A stretch of 14,386 nt of DNA from Lachnospiraceae bacterium (GCA_023664705.1 JAMPFE010000049.1:1-14386); one strand, 5' to 3'. Shown: positions 6,323 through 14,386, counted from the stretch's first letter. Program-made: numbers and translations. Notes: generated by a model not told the origin, from the sequence alone.

Positions 6323-9226
6323 ATGAGTTATGTAAAGACCGAATACGAGGTTGAGGAAATCTTTGTAAATCAGCTTGAAACGCAAGGCTATACATATATT
6401 AAAATGTCGAACTACGATGACGTTCTCGCCAATTTCAGAGAGCAGTTCTGCAAGCTGAACAAGGACGCTTTGATTGAGGCGAAAGGCAAGGCGGAGCTTT
6501 CCCACAGCGAATTCGCAAAAATTATGCTCCGCTTGGACAACCATACGATATATGAGAGCGCAAAGATACTGCGTGAGAAATGGGTTCTTGAACTTGACAA
6601 CGGCAGCACAATATACGTTGAATTTCTTACAGATGATGCAGACAGAAACATTTATCAAGTGACACATCAAATCACTATGGATAAGGCGCACAAGGACGAT
6701 GTTGAGTACAAGAACAGATATGACGTGACCGTTCTTATAAATGGACTGCCTCTTGTGCAAATTGAACTTAAGCGTTCGGGTGTTGAACTGAATGAGGCAG
6801 TCAATCAGATCAACCGATACCGCGCCTATTCTTTTAAGGGGCTGTTTAGGTACATTCAGATTTTTGTGGTATCAAACAGCGTACAAACCAAGTATTTTGC
6901 CAATGCCAACGAGCGTAATTCCGACGGTACGGAGCAATTTATATTGAAATCTCTCGCCTTCTACTGGACGGACAGAAACAATGTGCGTATCAATCGTCTT
7001 GGTGAGTTTACAAAGGATTTTTTTGACAAGTACTTGATAACCGAAATGATAAACAAGTTTATGGTCATCAAGGAAACCGAGCCAATAGTTATGGTAATGC
7101 GTCCTTATCAGATTTACGCGGTTAAAGAGGCAATGGAGCGCATTCTCGGCAGCGATCTAAACGGCTTTGTATTTCACACTACGGGTTCGGGCAAAACCCT
7201 TACGAGTTATAAGCTCGCGAGTCTGCTCCGCGACCATCGAAATATCGACAAGGTGTTTTTCCTCATTGACCGCAAAGACCTTGACGATCAGACTGTTGAC
7301 GAATACAACAGCTTTGAGGAAGGGTGCGTGGACAACACCGACAGCACGGCACAACTCGTCAGCGATTTGTCCGACACAAACAAGACGCTTGTTATCACGA
7401 CCATTCAGAAAATGGCAAACGCCGTGAAAAAGGAAAAATACGCGGATATTATGGCACAGCTTGCCGATAAAAAGTGCGTATTCATTATTGACGAGTGCCA
7501 CCGTTCACAGTTCGGCAAGATGCACGGTGATATAAAACGCCATTTTCATAACAGCAACTATATCGGATTTACGGGAACGCCTATCTTCAAGGAAAATAAG
7601 GGCGGCAATAACAGAACAACGGCTGATATGTTCTTTTCGGGAACCCTCGACCCTTGCATTCACAGATATATGATAAAAGAGGCGATTGCAGACGGTAACG
7701 TGCTGCGTTTCTCCGTTGAGTATATGCGTTCGATCAATGTAAGCAGAGTTAACATCAATGGCGTTGATCCCGCCAAAATTGACGACCCCGATTATTGCAA
7801 GAGCAAGAACATTGATATTGATGATTTGTATCACGCGCCCGAACGCATAGATATGGTATCCACCAACATTCTTGAAACGCTTGACGCTCACATCAAGCCG
7901 TCGGGCAAAGACGTGTACACGGCTATTTTCGCGGTGGATAAGATACAGACGCTTATGGACTACTATCACGCCTTTAAAGTCAAGAACGACAAGGGCTATA
8001 AGATTTGCGCTATCTTCACTTTTCAACCCAACGAGGATTTGTCCGAGGGGCAAGATGAGCATTCAGCAAGGTATCTTCAGGAGTGTATGGACGACTATAA
8101 CCGAATGTTCGGGACAAGCTATGACCTATCGACCTTTGACGCGTACCGCAAGGATATTGCAAAGCGTTTAAAGCAAAAGGATCTTCCGCAAGTGGACTTG
8201 CTTATAGTGGTAGATATGTTCCTAACGGGTTTTGACAGTAAGCCCACAAACACGCTGTTCCTTGATAAGAACCTCATATATCATTCTCTGGTGCAGGCTT
8301 ACAGTCGGACAAACCGTATTGATAAGCCGACAAAGCAATTTGGGCAGATAGTGACCTACCGCAATATCAAAAAAGCACAGGACGAGGCTCTGAAATTGTT
8401 CAGTGGGAGCGGAAATCCAAACGATTATTTGCTTGAAAGCTACGAGTACTATGTAGCCGAATATTCAAAACAGGTGGACGCTATTCGCGTGATCTGCCCT
8501 ACCTCCGATGATTGCGGAAATCTTGTCAATGAAGATGAGCAGAAGGAGTTTATCATCATTTTCAGACAGCTTGCAAAGGCTCTGGCTACGATGAAAACAT
8601 TCAGCAAATTTGACTGGGCAGACCTTGACGTATTTATGGACGAGTCGGAATACACGGAATACAAATCGTGGTATCTTACTTTCTATGATGAACAGAAAGC
8701 CAAAACCAAAGCGGGAAAAACAACAGTTCTCGCTGATATAGATTTCAGCATTGAGCTTATCCGCACCGACAAAATCAACGTCGTTTATGTGCTTAACCTT
8801 CTTAAAGAGGTAAACCGTAACGACAAAGAGGAAATGCAGAAAAGCATCGACCTTATTCTTCGTGAGATAAACCGTTCCGACAACGAAAAAATGCGCTATA
8901 AGTCGGCAATTATGAAAGCGTTCATCAACCTCCGTTTCTTTGACCTTGACCCCGAAGAGGACATAATCAAGGAGTACGAACAGTACGAAAAAGAGGTTAT
9001 GGAGAATGATGTGAATGAGTTCTCGGAGAACAACGGAGTTGAACCCGAACTGGTGCTTTCAATCCTTAATGAATATTTTGTTGACGAACACAGCATTACC
9101 AAAAACAAAATCCGTGAGCGTATCGCCGATAAGCATCTGCCGCTTTTGTTGCAGACAAAGCTGATAAATGCGATTATGATGTTCATCAAGGATATGTATG
9201 ACAAATTTACAGCAGAGGGAGTTTGA
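6323..9226 (+). CDS. hsdR: Type I restriction enzyme, R (endonuclease/translocase) subunit HsdR
   Basis: Motor and nuclease of a type I restriction-modification complex; it binds HsdM/HsdS, pulls DNA with ATP and cuts unmodified DNA far from the site. 967 residues, close to EcoR124-type HsdR (about 1,000). AAAGGA precedes ATG 6323. The N-terminal nuclease domain has the PD-(D/E)xK set D134...E148-L-K150 (RYDVTVLINGLPLVQIELK), with Q161 shortly after. The superfamily 2 motor shows Walker A HTTGSGKT (285-292), Walker B IIDECH (388-393), motif III FTGTP (416-420), motif V FLTGFDS (633-639) and motif VI QAYSRTNR (658-665). The C-terminal third is helical and resembles the EcoR124 C-terminal domain, the HsdM/S contact region. 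All key residues are present, so it should be active. It is first in a four-gene operon; its stop lies two bases before the hsdM start. Confidence 0.95.
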   Translation: MSYVKTEYEVEEIFVNQLETQGYTYIKMSNYDDVLANFREQFCKLNKDALIEAKGKAELSHSEFAKIMLRLDNHTIYESAKILREKWVLELDNGSTIYVEFLTDDADRNIYQVTHQITMDKAHKDDVEYKNRYDVTVLINGLPLVQIELKRSGVELNEAVNQINRYRAYSFKGLFRYIQIFVVSNSVQTKYFANANERNSDGTEQFILKSLAFYWTDRNNVRINRLGEFTKDFFDKYLITEMINKFMVIKETEPIVMVMRPYQIYAVKEAMERILGSDLNGFVFHTTGSGKTLTSYKLASLLRDHRNIDKVFFLIDRKDLDDQTVDEYNSFEEGCVDNTDSTAQLVSDLSDTNKTLVITTIQKMANAVKKEKYADIMAQLADKKCVFIIDECHRSQFGKMHGDIKRHFHNSNYIGFTGTPIFKENKGGNNRTTADMFFSGTLDPCIHRYMIKEAIADGNVLRFSVEYMRSINVSRVNINGVDPAKIDDPDYCKSKNIDIDDLYHAPERIDMVSTNILETLDAHIKPSGKDVYTAIFAVDKIQTLMDYYHAFKVKNDKGYKICAIFTFQPNEDLSEGQDEHSARYLQECMDDYNRMFGTSYDLSTFDAYRKDIAKRLKQKDLPQVDLLIVVDMFLTGFDSKPTNTLFLDKNLIYHSLVQAYSRTNRIDKPTKQFGQIVTYRNIKKAQDEALKLFSGSGNPNDYLLESYEYYVAEYSKQVDAIRVICPTSDDCGNLVNEDEQKEFIIIFRQLAKALATMKTFSKFDWADLDVFMDESEYTEYKSWYLTFYDEQKAKTKAGKTTVLADIDFSIELIRTDKINVVYVLNLLKEVNRNDKEEMQKSIDLILREINRSDNEKMRYKSAIMKAFINLRFFDLDPEEDIIKEYEQYEKEVMENDVNEFSENNGVEPELVLSILNEYFVDEHSITKNKIRERIADKHLPLLLQTKLINAIMMFIKDMYDKFTAEGV

Positions 9227-9228
9227 TT

Positions 9229-10776
9229 ATGAGCGACATCGGCACTAAATCACAGGAGCTTGCAAAACAGTTGTGGGCTATCGCCAACGACTTGCGCGGC
9301 AATATGGACAGCAGCAAATTCAAGAACTACATTCTCGGTACGATTTTTTACCGCTATCTCTCGGAGCGTACCGAAAAGTATATGGACGAGATTTTGAAGA
9401 ACGATGGCGTAACATACCGTGAAGCTCTTGCAAATGACGAGCTTTCGGAAGCGGTCAAAGAGCTGTCGCTCGACCACTTGGGATATATCATTGAACCCGA
9501 TGATCTTTTCAACTCGCTTGTCGAGAAAATCAAGAGCGGTACGTTCAGTATAGAGGACTACGAAAAAGCAATAAGTTCGCTTGTCGGTTCTACCATAGGA
9601 CAGGAAAGCGAGGCGGCGTTTGATAAGCTGTTTGACGATATGAACTTGCAGGATAAAGACTTAGGGCGCGAGGTATCTCAAAGAACAAAGCTTATAAGCA
9701 AAGTCATCACTAAGGTCTATGATATTGATTTCAGGCTGAACGACGCTGAATTTGACGTTCTCGGCACGGCATATATGATATTGATAGGCTTGTTTGCGTC
9801 CGACGCGGGTAAAAAGGGCGGCGAGTTCTTTACCCCCACGAAGATGTCCGAGCTTGTGGCTAGGCTCGCGACTTTGGGCTTGAACAGCATAAAGAGTGCC
9901 TGTGACCCTTGCGCGGGATCGGGTTCTCTCCTGCTTGAGGTCAGACGGCACTGCAAGGATAAACAGGTCAATCATTACTACGGACAGGAAAAGAACGGAA
10001 CTACCTACAACCTTATGCGGCAGAATATGCTTATGCACGGTGTTCCGTACAAGGAATTCACCGTGTTCAATGATGATACGATCGAACACGACAATTTCGG
10101 CGAGACAAAATTTCAAGTGCAGGTCGCTAACCCGCCCTATTCCTCAAAGTATTCCGCGGACAAAAAGTTCGAGAATGACCCGCGCTACAGCAGCTGCGGT
10201 GCGTTAGCACCAAAGTCATATGCCGATTTGATGTTCCTTGAACATATAGCCTACCACCTTGACGACGACGGCAGGGCGGCGGTTTTGCTGCCTCACGGCG
10301 TGCTGTTCAGAGGAAACAACGAGGGAAAAATCAGACGCTATCTGATCGAAAATCGGAACGTTATAGACGCGATCATCGGACTTCCCGCTAACTGTTTCCA
10401 CGGGACGTCGATACCCGTGTGCTGCATCGTTCTCCGCAAGAACAGAAACGGCAATTCGGGTAACGTTTGGTTCTGCGACGCGAGCAAGTATTACACGGCG
10501 GGTAAGAATATGAACGAACTGTCCGACAAGGATATTGACCGCATTGTAAACGCCTATGCCGAACGCGCGGAGATCGAGAAATTCAGCCGCGCAGCACCGC
10601 TTGAGGAAATCGCAGGCAACGACTACAACTGCAATATTCCCCGTTATGTTGATACCTTCGAGGAGGAAGAGCCTGTCGATATCGCGGCGGTAAGGGCGGA
10701 ACTTGACGAAATAACGGCGAAGAAACGGGCGGCGTTGGAAAAGGTAAACGCCATGATGAAAGAATTGGGCTTGTGA
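9229..10776 (+). CDS. hsdM: Type I DNA N6-adenine methyltransferase subunit HsdM
   Basis: Transfers a methyl group from S-adenosylmethionine to adenine in the target chosen by HsdS. Start taken at ATG 9229 (MSDIGTKSQELAKQLW), two bases past the hsdR stop, with GAGGGAG upstream; a TTG at 9223 would overlap hsdR and is less likely. 515 residues, near EcoR124 HsdM. An N-terminal helical HsdM_N domain (about 5-150) precedes the catalytic domain. There, FFTPTKMSELVARL (200-213) leads into SAM motif I DPCAGSGS (226-233) and catalytic motif IV NPPY (301-304), the D/NPPY signature of amino-methylating enzymes. The C-terminal helix (488-515) is likely to contact HsdS. Nothing is missing. The hsdS start follows 12 bases after the stop. 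Confidence 0.95.
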   Translation: MSDIGTKSQELAKQLWAIANDLRGNMDSSKFKNYILGTIFYRYLSERTEKYMDEILKNDGVTYREALANDELSEAVKELSLDHLGYIIEPDDLFNSLVEKIKSGTFSIEDYEKAISSLVGSTIGQESEAAFDKLFDDMNLQDKDLGREVSQRTKLISKVITKVYDIDFRLNDAEFDVLGTAYMILIGLFASDAGKKGGEFFTPTKMSELVARLATLGLNSIKSACDPCAGSGSLLLEVRRHCKDKQVNHYYGQEKNGTTYNLMRQNMLMHGVPYKEFTVFNDDTIEHDNFGETKFQVQVANPPYSSKYSADKKFENDPRYSSCGALAPKSYADLMFLEHIAYHLDDDGRAAVLLPHGVLFRGNNEGKIRRYLIENRNVIDAIIGLPANCFHGTSIPVCCIVLRKNRNGNSGNVWFCDASKYYTAGKNMNELSDKDIDRIVNAYAERAEIEKFSRAAPLEEIAGNDYNCNIPRYVDTFEEEEPVDIAAVRAELDEITAKKRAALEKVNAMMKELGL

Positions 10777-10788
10777 GGGGTGATAATA

Positions 10789-11958
10789 ATGAACAATCCG
10801 AAAATCAGATTTAAGCACGATGATGAGACGGAGTTCCCTAATTGGGAAATGAAGAAACTAGGAGAATTGACGAAACAGATTACTGTAACCGTGAAAAATA
10901 ATATTCAAACCAATTATACCGTATATTCCGTTAATAATCAAAAAGGATTTATCCCTCAAACAGATCAATTTGAAGATAGAGAAGTTGCAAGCAAGGATAA
11001 GTCTAATTATCGCATAGTTAATCATCATCAATTTGCATATAACCCTTCTCGTATCAATGTCGGGTCAATCGCTTATTTGAGAGATAATATGCCTGTTATA
11101 GTAAGCCCTCTATATGTGGTTTTTGAATGTTTATCGACACTTAACCCTAAATTTCTTGACATCTACGTCCGAACATTCGACTTTCATAAACAAAGGCAAA
11201 TCAATACGGCTGGGAGTGTTAGAGATAGTTTAAGCTATGACGGATTTGCTAATATAAAAATCCCTGTTCCTCACCTCGAAGAACAGCAGAAAATATCCGA
11301 CTTTCTTTCTGCCGTTGATGAGGTGATAGCCCAAACGGACGCAGAGGTACATAACCTCGAGCAGCAGAAGAAAGCCGCTATGCAGAAAATCTTTTCACAA
11401 GAGGTGCGCTTTAGGCGCGAGGAGGGGGAGTATCCTAAATGGAAAGATTATCGTCTAGAAGATGTGGTGATTTTCCTTGACGAAAAAAGAAAACCTATTA
11501 CAAGTAAGTTTAGAAAAAAGGGAGAATATCCTTATTATGGAGCAACTGGTATTATTGATTATATTGACAATTACATTTTCGATGAGGAACTTATCCTTTT
11601 AAGCGAAGATGGTGCTAATATAGTTGATAGAAATTACCGAATTAGCTACATAGCTATTGGAAAATTTTGGGTTAACAATCACGCTCACTGTTTACGAGCT
11701 AAAGAAGGCTTTTCAAGTCACTTTATCTCGGAGGGTTTGGAGAGCATAGATTATACAATGTATAATACAGGTTCAGCTCAGCCCAAGTTAAACCAAGAAG
11801 TATGTCGAAATCTGCCAATAAAATGCCCTTGTCTTGAAGAACAGCAAAAAATTGCCGATTTCCTTTCCGCCTTCGATGAGGCTATCGGCTACGCAAAGCA
11901 AGAACTCGACAAGTGGAAAGAACTTAAAAAGGGCTTGCTGCAGCAGATGTTTGTGTGA
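10789..11958 (+). CDS. hsdS: Type I specificity subunit HsdS
   Basis: Reads the bipartite DNA target for the complex. ATG 10789 has GAGGGG about 8 bases upstream; an in-frame GTG at 10780 would begin within the ribosome binding site. 389 residues with the standard two-half build: first recognition domain (about 15-160), conserved helix 1 starting LEEQQKISDFLSAVDEVI (163-205), second recognition domain (about 215-345), conserved helix 2 starting LEEQQKIADFLSAFDEAI (349-389). The two helices act as a molecular ruler between the half-sites. The recognition domains are visibly more A/T-rich than the helices and than hsdR/hsdM, typical of domain exchange. Target sequence cannot be predicted by eye. 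No second hsdS or working invertase is in the window, so the locus shows no sign of switching now. Confidence 0.93.
   Translation: MNNPKIRFKHDDETEFPNWEMKKLGELTKQITVTVKNNIQTNYTVYSVNNQKGFIPQTDQFEDREVASKDKSNYRIVNHHQFAYNPSRINVGSIAYLRDNMPVIVSPLYVVFECLSTLNPKFLDIYVRTFDFHKQRQINTAGSVRDSLSYDGFANIKIPVPHLEEQQKISDFLSAVDEVIAQTDAEVHNLEQQKKAAMQKIFSQEVRFRREEGEYPKWKDYRLEDVVIFLDEKRKPITSKFRKKGEYPYYGATGIIDYIDNYIFDEELILLSEDGANIVDRNYRISYIAIGKFWVNNHAHCLRAKEGFSSHFISEGLESIDYTMYNTGSAQPKLNQEVCRNLPIKCPCLEEQQKIADFLSAFDEAIGYAKQELDKWKELKKGLLQQMFV
11275..11880 (+). repeat. Duplicated conserved-region repeat inside hsdS
   Basis: The start of each conserved helix, at 11275-11322 and 11833-11880, is nearly the same in protein (LEEQQKI.DFLSA.DE) and similar in DNA (CTCGAAGAACAGCA versus CTTGAAGAACAGCA). 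Such repeats let recognition domains be swapped or deleted by homologous recombination. Confidence 0.75.
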
Positions 11959-11969
11959 GGTGATAATCA

Positions 11970-12812
11970 ATGGGCGTTAAAAGCAAGGAGCGGGAATGCC
12001 TTGATAAAGTGATAAACTCCAAAAACGTTGTAGGCGATTTTGCGACCGGCATTCATAGATTTTTAGTTGCAAATAAAGAGAATATTGTCGATAGCGAAAG
12101 CCCCGATTTCATCATTGAGACCGACAGCGAAGTTATTGGCATTGAGCATTGCTTGGCAGATGTTCTATTTGGTGTAAAGCATAATGATACACAATCATTA
12201 GTTCGCACACAAGAGGGTAGGGCTACAAAGAAAATCAACGATTATAAAGAACATCCCGATAAATTTGAAAAAGACCTCGAAAACGGTCAAGCGATGGGAT
12301 TTGTTGAGGGTATGGTAAAAGAGCGCTTTGACCGTCGTGAAAAATTCGAGTATCCCAAATTCATATCCAACTTTAAAAGAGTATGTCTTGATCACAATAG
12401 CAAATGCGATGAATATAGGAATAATGTAACAGAAAAGCTAGGAAAAATAACACGTCTTGCTTGCATTATAGAGATACCTTACCCAAATACAAATGTGTAC
12501 TTGCTAACAGATACTTTACACAGGGAACACGAACAAGCCTTACAAGCACTCCCATTTACATATGATATGCTGAACATCATTGAAAAAATGAATGGTTTTG
12601 ATTTTGTAGTAGTGTGTATGTATTGCTTTGACAGTTCTGGAAGAAAAAAAGGTACAAAGGTCTATATTTTCAATACAAAGAAAGTTCAATTCTGCATTAA
12701 ACAACAGAACATTAAACCGTTTGTTAGATTTGATTACCCAAACAAGTATGGTGTTTCCATCAACTCTAAAAGAGTTGATGGAGGCTATAAAATTACCGCC
12801 TCGCCGAAATAG
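11970..12812 (+). CDS. Unrecognised 280-residue protein, fourth gene of the hsd operon, possible nuclease-like fold
   Basis: I do not recognise this family. ATG 11970 lies 11 bases after the hsdS stop with GAGGTGAT as ribosome binding site, so it is in the hsd transcript, and the operon terminator follows 23 bases after its stop. The protein is soluble, with no signal or membrane segment. The only motif-like part is S44-P45-D46-FIIETDSEVI-G57-I58-E59-H60-C. A Pro-Asp on one strand followed by a hydrophobic strand ending in an acidic residue resembles the PD-(D/E)xK core, but His or Cys stands where Lys is expected. Residues 80-160 are charged and helical; 161-180 and 208-220 look like beta strands (ACIIEIPYP, DFVVVCMYC). 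The DNA is more A/T-rich than hsdR/hsdM, so it may have arrived separately. A role in restriction or anti-phage defence is inferred from linkage only. Confidence 0.75.
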   Translation: MGVKSKERECLDKVINSKNVVGDFATGIHRFLVANKENIVDSESPDFIIETDSEVIGIEHCLADVLFGVKHNDTQSLVRTQEGRATKKINDYKEHPDKFEKDLENGQAMGFVEGMVKERFDRREKFEYPKFISNFKRVCLDHNSKCDEYRNNVTEKLGKITRLACIIEIPYPNTNVYLLTDTLHREHEQALQALPFTYDMLNIIEKMNGFDFVVVCMYCFDSSGRKKGTKVYIFNTKKVQFCIKQQNIKPFVRFDYPNKYGVSINSKRVDGGYKITASPK

Positions 12813-12835
12813 CAAAAATTATCAGTATCAAACAA

Positions 12836-12861
12836 TGACCCGCCCTAAATAAGGCGGGTCA
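12836..12861. terminator. Hairpin terminator of the hsd operon
   Basis: Perfect 9-base stem TGACCCGCC/GGCGGGTCA around an 8-base loop, 23 bases after the last stop. The T-tract after it is weak (CTATTTG), so termination may be leaky. Confidence 0.75.
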
Positions 12862-12865
12862 CTAT

Positions 12866-12887
12866 TTGTCGAATTATATCGGTTGTC
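12866..12887 (+). repeat. Relic resembling the left recombinase promoter, inverted relative to it
   Basis: TTGTCGAAT, a short variable step, then ATCGGTTGTC. The complement of 1201-1221 has the same two blocks in the same order. Together with the recombinase fragment just downstream, this suggests a second, severely deleted recombinase gene facing the opposite way. Confidence 0.55.
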
Positions 12888-12902
12888 GGTTAGTACCATT
12901 GA

Positions 12903-13205
12903 GTTAGCTCGACAGACGACGGATTCAGTGGCACCGATTTCAACCGTCCAGGCGTTACGCGTTTGTTGGAGGACGCGCAAAACGGAAAGATCAACCTCAT
13001 TATTGTCAAGGATTTGAGCCGTTTCGGGCGAAATTACATTCAGGTTGGGCAATATATCGATTACATTTTACCTGCGTACAATATTCGCTTTATCGCCCTC
13101 AGCGACAACGTTGACACAGCGAATAAAGACACAACCGCGATGGATATGATGCCTATAGTGAATTTATTCAACGAATGGCACCATTCGTATTTGAAAACAC
13201 TTTAA
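12903..13205 (+). pseudogene. Serine recombinase catalytic-domain fragment
   Basis: An open frame of about 100 residues matches the middle of a large serine recombinase catalytic domain: DDGFSGTDFNRPGV, then INLIIVKDLSRFGRNYIQVGQY, then IRFIALSDNVDTANKD and IVNLFNEW. LSRFGR carries the arginine region of the active site. The first 40-50 residues with the catalytic serine are absent (TGA at 12900), and after NEW (about 13176) homology stops, with TAA at 13203. Hence both ends are lost and the fragment cannot be active. Sequence differs from the left-hand recombinase relic (here DYILPAYNIRFIALSD, there FAEIFFPE...DGVD), so it comes from another recombinase gene rather than being the missing part of the first. 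Confidence 0.85.
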
Positions 13206-13254
13206 ACCCAATCGGCTCTATCAGAGCAACCGGCAAGCATCCCCCTGCAAAATG

Positions 13255-13284
13255 ATCGCCTCTCCCAAATATCGGAGAGGCGAT
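13255..13284. terminator. Hairpin terminator downstream of the PolC-like gene
   Basis: Perfect 11-base stem ATCGCCTCTCC/GGAGAGGCGAT with an 8-base loop. It lies 10 bases beyond the minus-strand stop of the PolC-like gene, and on that strand is followed by CATTTT. It may also stop plus-strand transcripts (TATTCTATT). The bases 13206-13254 show nothing else I can support. Confidence 0.8.
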
Positions 13285-13294
13285 TATTCTATTA

Positions 13295-14386
13295 TCAATT
13301 TGTGCAGAGCGATGATATTATCTCCGGCATTTTAATTCCCCGCGACATGAGTTCCCAAACGAGAAGATACGCGTACAACCTATTTCTTTCCCCAATGCCG
13401 TCATCGTTTCCCGTGGATTTGCGCAGTTCCTCAACCCGCACTTTTATGGCTGCCAAGCCCTTTTCTATCACGCCGCGTTCCAAATCGCAAGCGTACTTTT
13501 CAAGTACAGCCGCGTAAAATTCCGACGGGAAGTGCAGCTTGAACCACGCGAGTTTCACCGCCGCCTCGGAATAAACGACAGCGTGCGCTTTCGGGAAAAT
13601 ATAGCGAATTTTCTTGCAGCTTTCGGCGAACCAATCGGGAACATCGTGCTCTCTAAATTCCTTGTACAGGTCATCGTCAAACATTTGCGCCGCGTTTCCC
13701 GTACGCGTCATCTCGCCGATATTGTATGCCGTCAGCGGCGCAAATCCTTTGCGTATAAGATAGAGCATAACATCATCGCGCACTGCGATGACCTCCGATA
13801 ACGCAACGCCGTTTTTGATAAGTTCCCGGGCATTGTCTATCCACACGCCCGTGCCGTGAGCAAATCCCGAAATTTTTACAATATCGGAGAACGTTTTCGG
13901 CTGCGCTTCTCTCATAATTTTCATAACAAATTCCGTGCCGAATTCGGGTATTCCGAGCGTTCCGCATTGCACTCCGATATTCTCCGAAAGCCCAAGCGGT
14001 TCGGTCGAAGTAAAGAGTTGATACACAAGCGGGTCGTCTGTCGGAACGTCGGAAATTTTCACGCCCGTTGCATCCTCAAGCCGCTTGAAGAGCGTGAGCG
14101 TATCGTTCGACAATATGTTTATCGTTGGGAGCGTTTTGCGGAAATCGTTGCAGTCGAAATGCGTCGGCGGAAAATCGGAGGCGCCTTGCGGTCGGTCTGT
14201 GGGAGTGAAATCGTAAACGTCATATCCGTCGGGAATTATCGTCAACTCGCCGACTTGACGAGTCATACCTCGAGTTACATTTGTACAGCCTGCCGCTAAG
14301 CGTTCTGTTTCCTTTTCATCGTAAATCGCTTCGCAGGTTTCAAGGTATTTTCTTACATAACGGCGGGTTTCTTCCAAGCATATTCT
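13295..14386 (-). CDS. PolC-like DNA polymerase III alpha subunit, 3' part; C-terminally short and motif-divergent; 5' end outside the window
   Basis: Matches the C-terminal third of PolC, the Gram-positive replicative polymerase. Seen: PDGYDVYDFTP, THFD, PTDDPLVYQLFTSTEPLG, GTLGIPEFGTEFV, KTFSDIVKISGFAHGTGVW, CKKIRYIFPKAHAVVY and FPSEFYAA, in family order. The frame is open to base 14386. Three oddities. The usual RTTGQHPGG segment reads RGMTRQVGE. The usual LDILGHDDPT segment reads INILSNDTLT. The protein ends shortly after LMSRGIKMPEI, about 80 residues before the normal end, lacking the helix-hairpin-helix tail (PGLG... and QLSLF in Bacillus). It has its own terminator. It may be a diverged paralogue or a decaying copy rather than the essential replicase; comparison to family sequence is from memory. 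The catalytic aspartates would lie upstream of the window. Confidence 0.8.
   Translation of the reverse strand, partial: RICLEETRRYVRKYLETCEAIYDEKETERLAAGCTNVTRGMTRQVGELTIIPDGYDVYDFTPTDRPQGASDFPPTHFDCNDFRKTLPTINILSNDTLTLFKRLEDATGVKISDVPTDDPLVYQLFTSTEPLGLSENIGVQCGTLGIPEFGTEFVMKIMREAQPKTFSDIVKISGFAHGTGVWIDNARELIKNGVALSEVIAVRDDVMLYLIRKGFAPLTAYNIGEMTRTGNAAQMFDDDLYKEFREHDVPDWFAESCKKIRYIFPKAHAVVYSEAAVKLAWFKLHFPSEFYAAVLEKYACDLERGVIEKGLAAIKVRVEELRKSTGNDDGIGERNRLYAYLLVWELMSRGIKMPEIISSLCTN

Noticed and set aside
10789..11958. Phase-variable (inverting) HsdS locus
   Set aside because: No second hsdS or partial hsdS in inverted orientation and no intact invertase is in the window.
12903..13205. The missing middle part of the left-hand recombinase relic
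   Set aside because: Where the two overlap in the family alignment their residues differ clearly, so they derive from different genes.
13206..13254. Further recombinase coding (a frame reading IRATGKH)
   Set aside because: Too short and too weakly similar to claim.
1..14386. tRNA or rRNA genes
   Set aside because: No cloverleaf with a T-loop GGTTCRA-type block and no rRNA-like stretch was seen on either strand.

Overview
The window looks like chromosome of a low-to-mid GC Firmicute, most likely a gut-type Clostridia. This rests on a PolC-type DNA polymerase III gene at the right edge, strong AGGAGG/AAGGGGG ribosome binding sites, sigma-A promoters, and a mobilisation module of the kind common in Clostridia (Pre/MobV relaxase, replication initiator with a DUF6017-like C-terminus, Tn4451/TnpX-type large serine recombinase). 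No lineage call finer than this is possible from sequence reading alone.

Layout. (1) 1-4769, minus strand: the backbone of an integrated mobilisable element, read right to left as an excisionase-like HTH gene, a replication initiator, a relaxase, a 47-residue protein and a large serine recombinase. Only the HTH gene and the tiny ORF are intact. The initiator carries two single-base frameshifts and the relaxase two more. The recombinase has an early stop, an AT-rich block between its N-terminal relic and the remaining pieces, and further frame breaks. (2) 4770-5090: a control region with overlapping back-to-back promoters and a roughly 220-base leader holding four copies of a TATCCTTGTAA-like site. 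(3) 5091-12812, plus strand: the cargo, all intact. A zinc-ribbon protein (DUF6076-like) is followed by its own consensus promoter and a type I (IC-like) restriction-modification operon hsdR-hsdM-hsdS, then a fourth tightly spaced gene for an unrecognised, possibly nuclease-like protein. A hairpin terminator ends the operon. (4) 12862-13205: a second serine-recombinase relic, plus strand, preceded by a piece resembling the left recombinase promoter in inverted orientation. (5) 13295-14386, minus strand: the 3' part of a PolC-like gene that lacks two strongly conserved PolC motifs and about the last 80 residues of the family.

How it fits together. The genes for movement and replication are broken, while about 7.7 kb of cargo reads through without a frame disruption. 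The simplest reading is an element that lost mobility and was kept for its restriction system. HsdR, HsdM and HsdS should form a complex that methylates and cleaves DNA at a split target read by the two HsdS recognition domains. The downstream gene is the best candidate for something undescribed, since position and spacing link it to the operon but I do not recognise its family. Short repeats shared between the relaxase upstream region and the cargo boundary hint at how the cargo may have been acquired.
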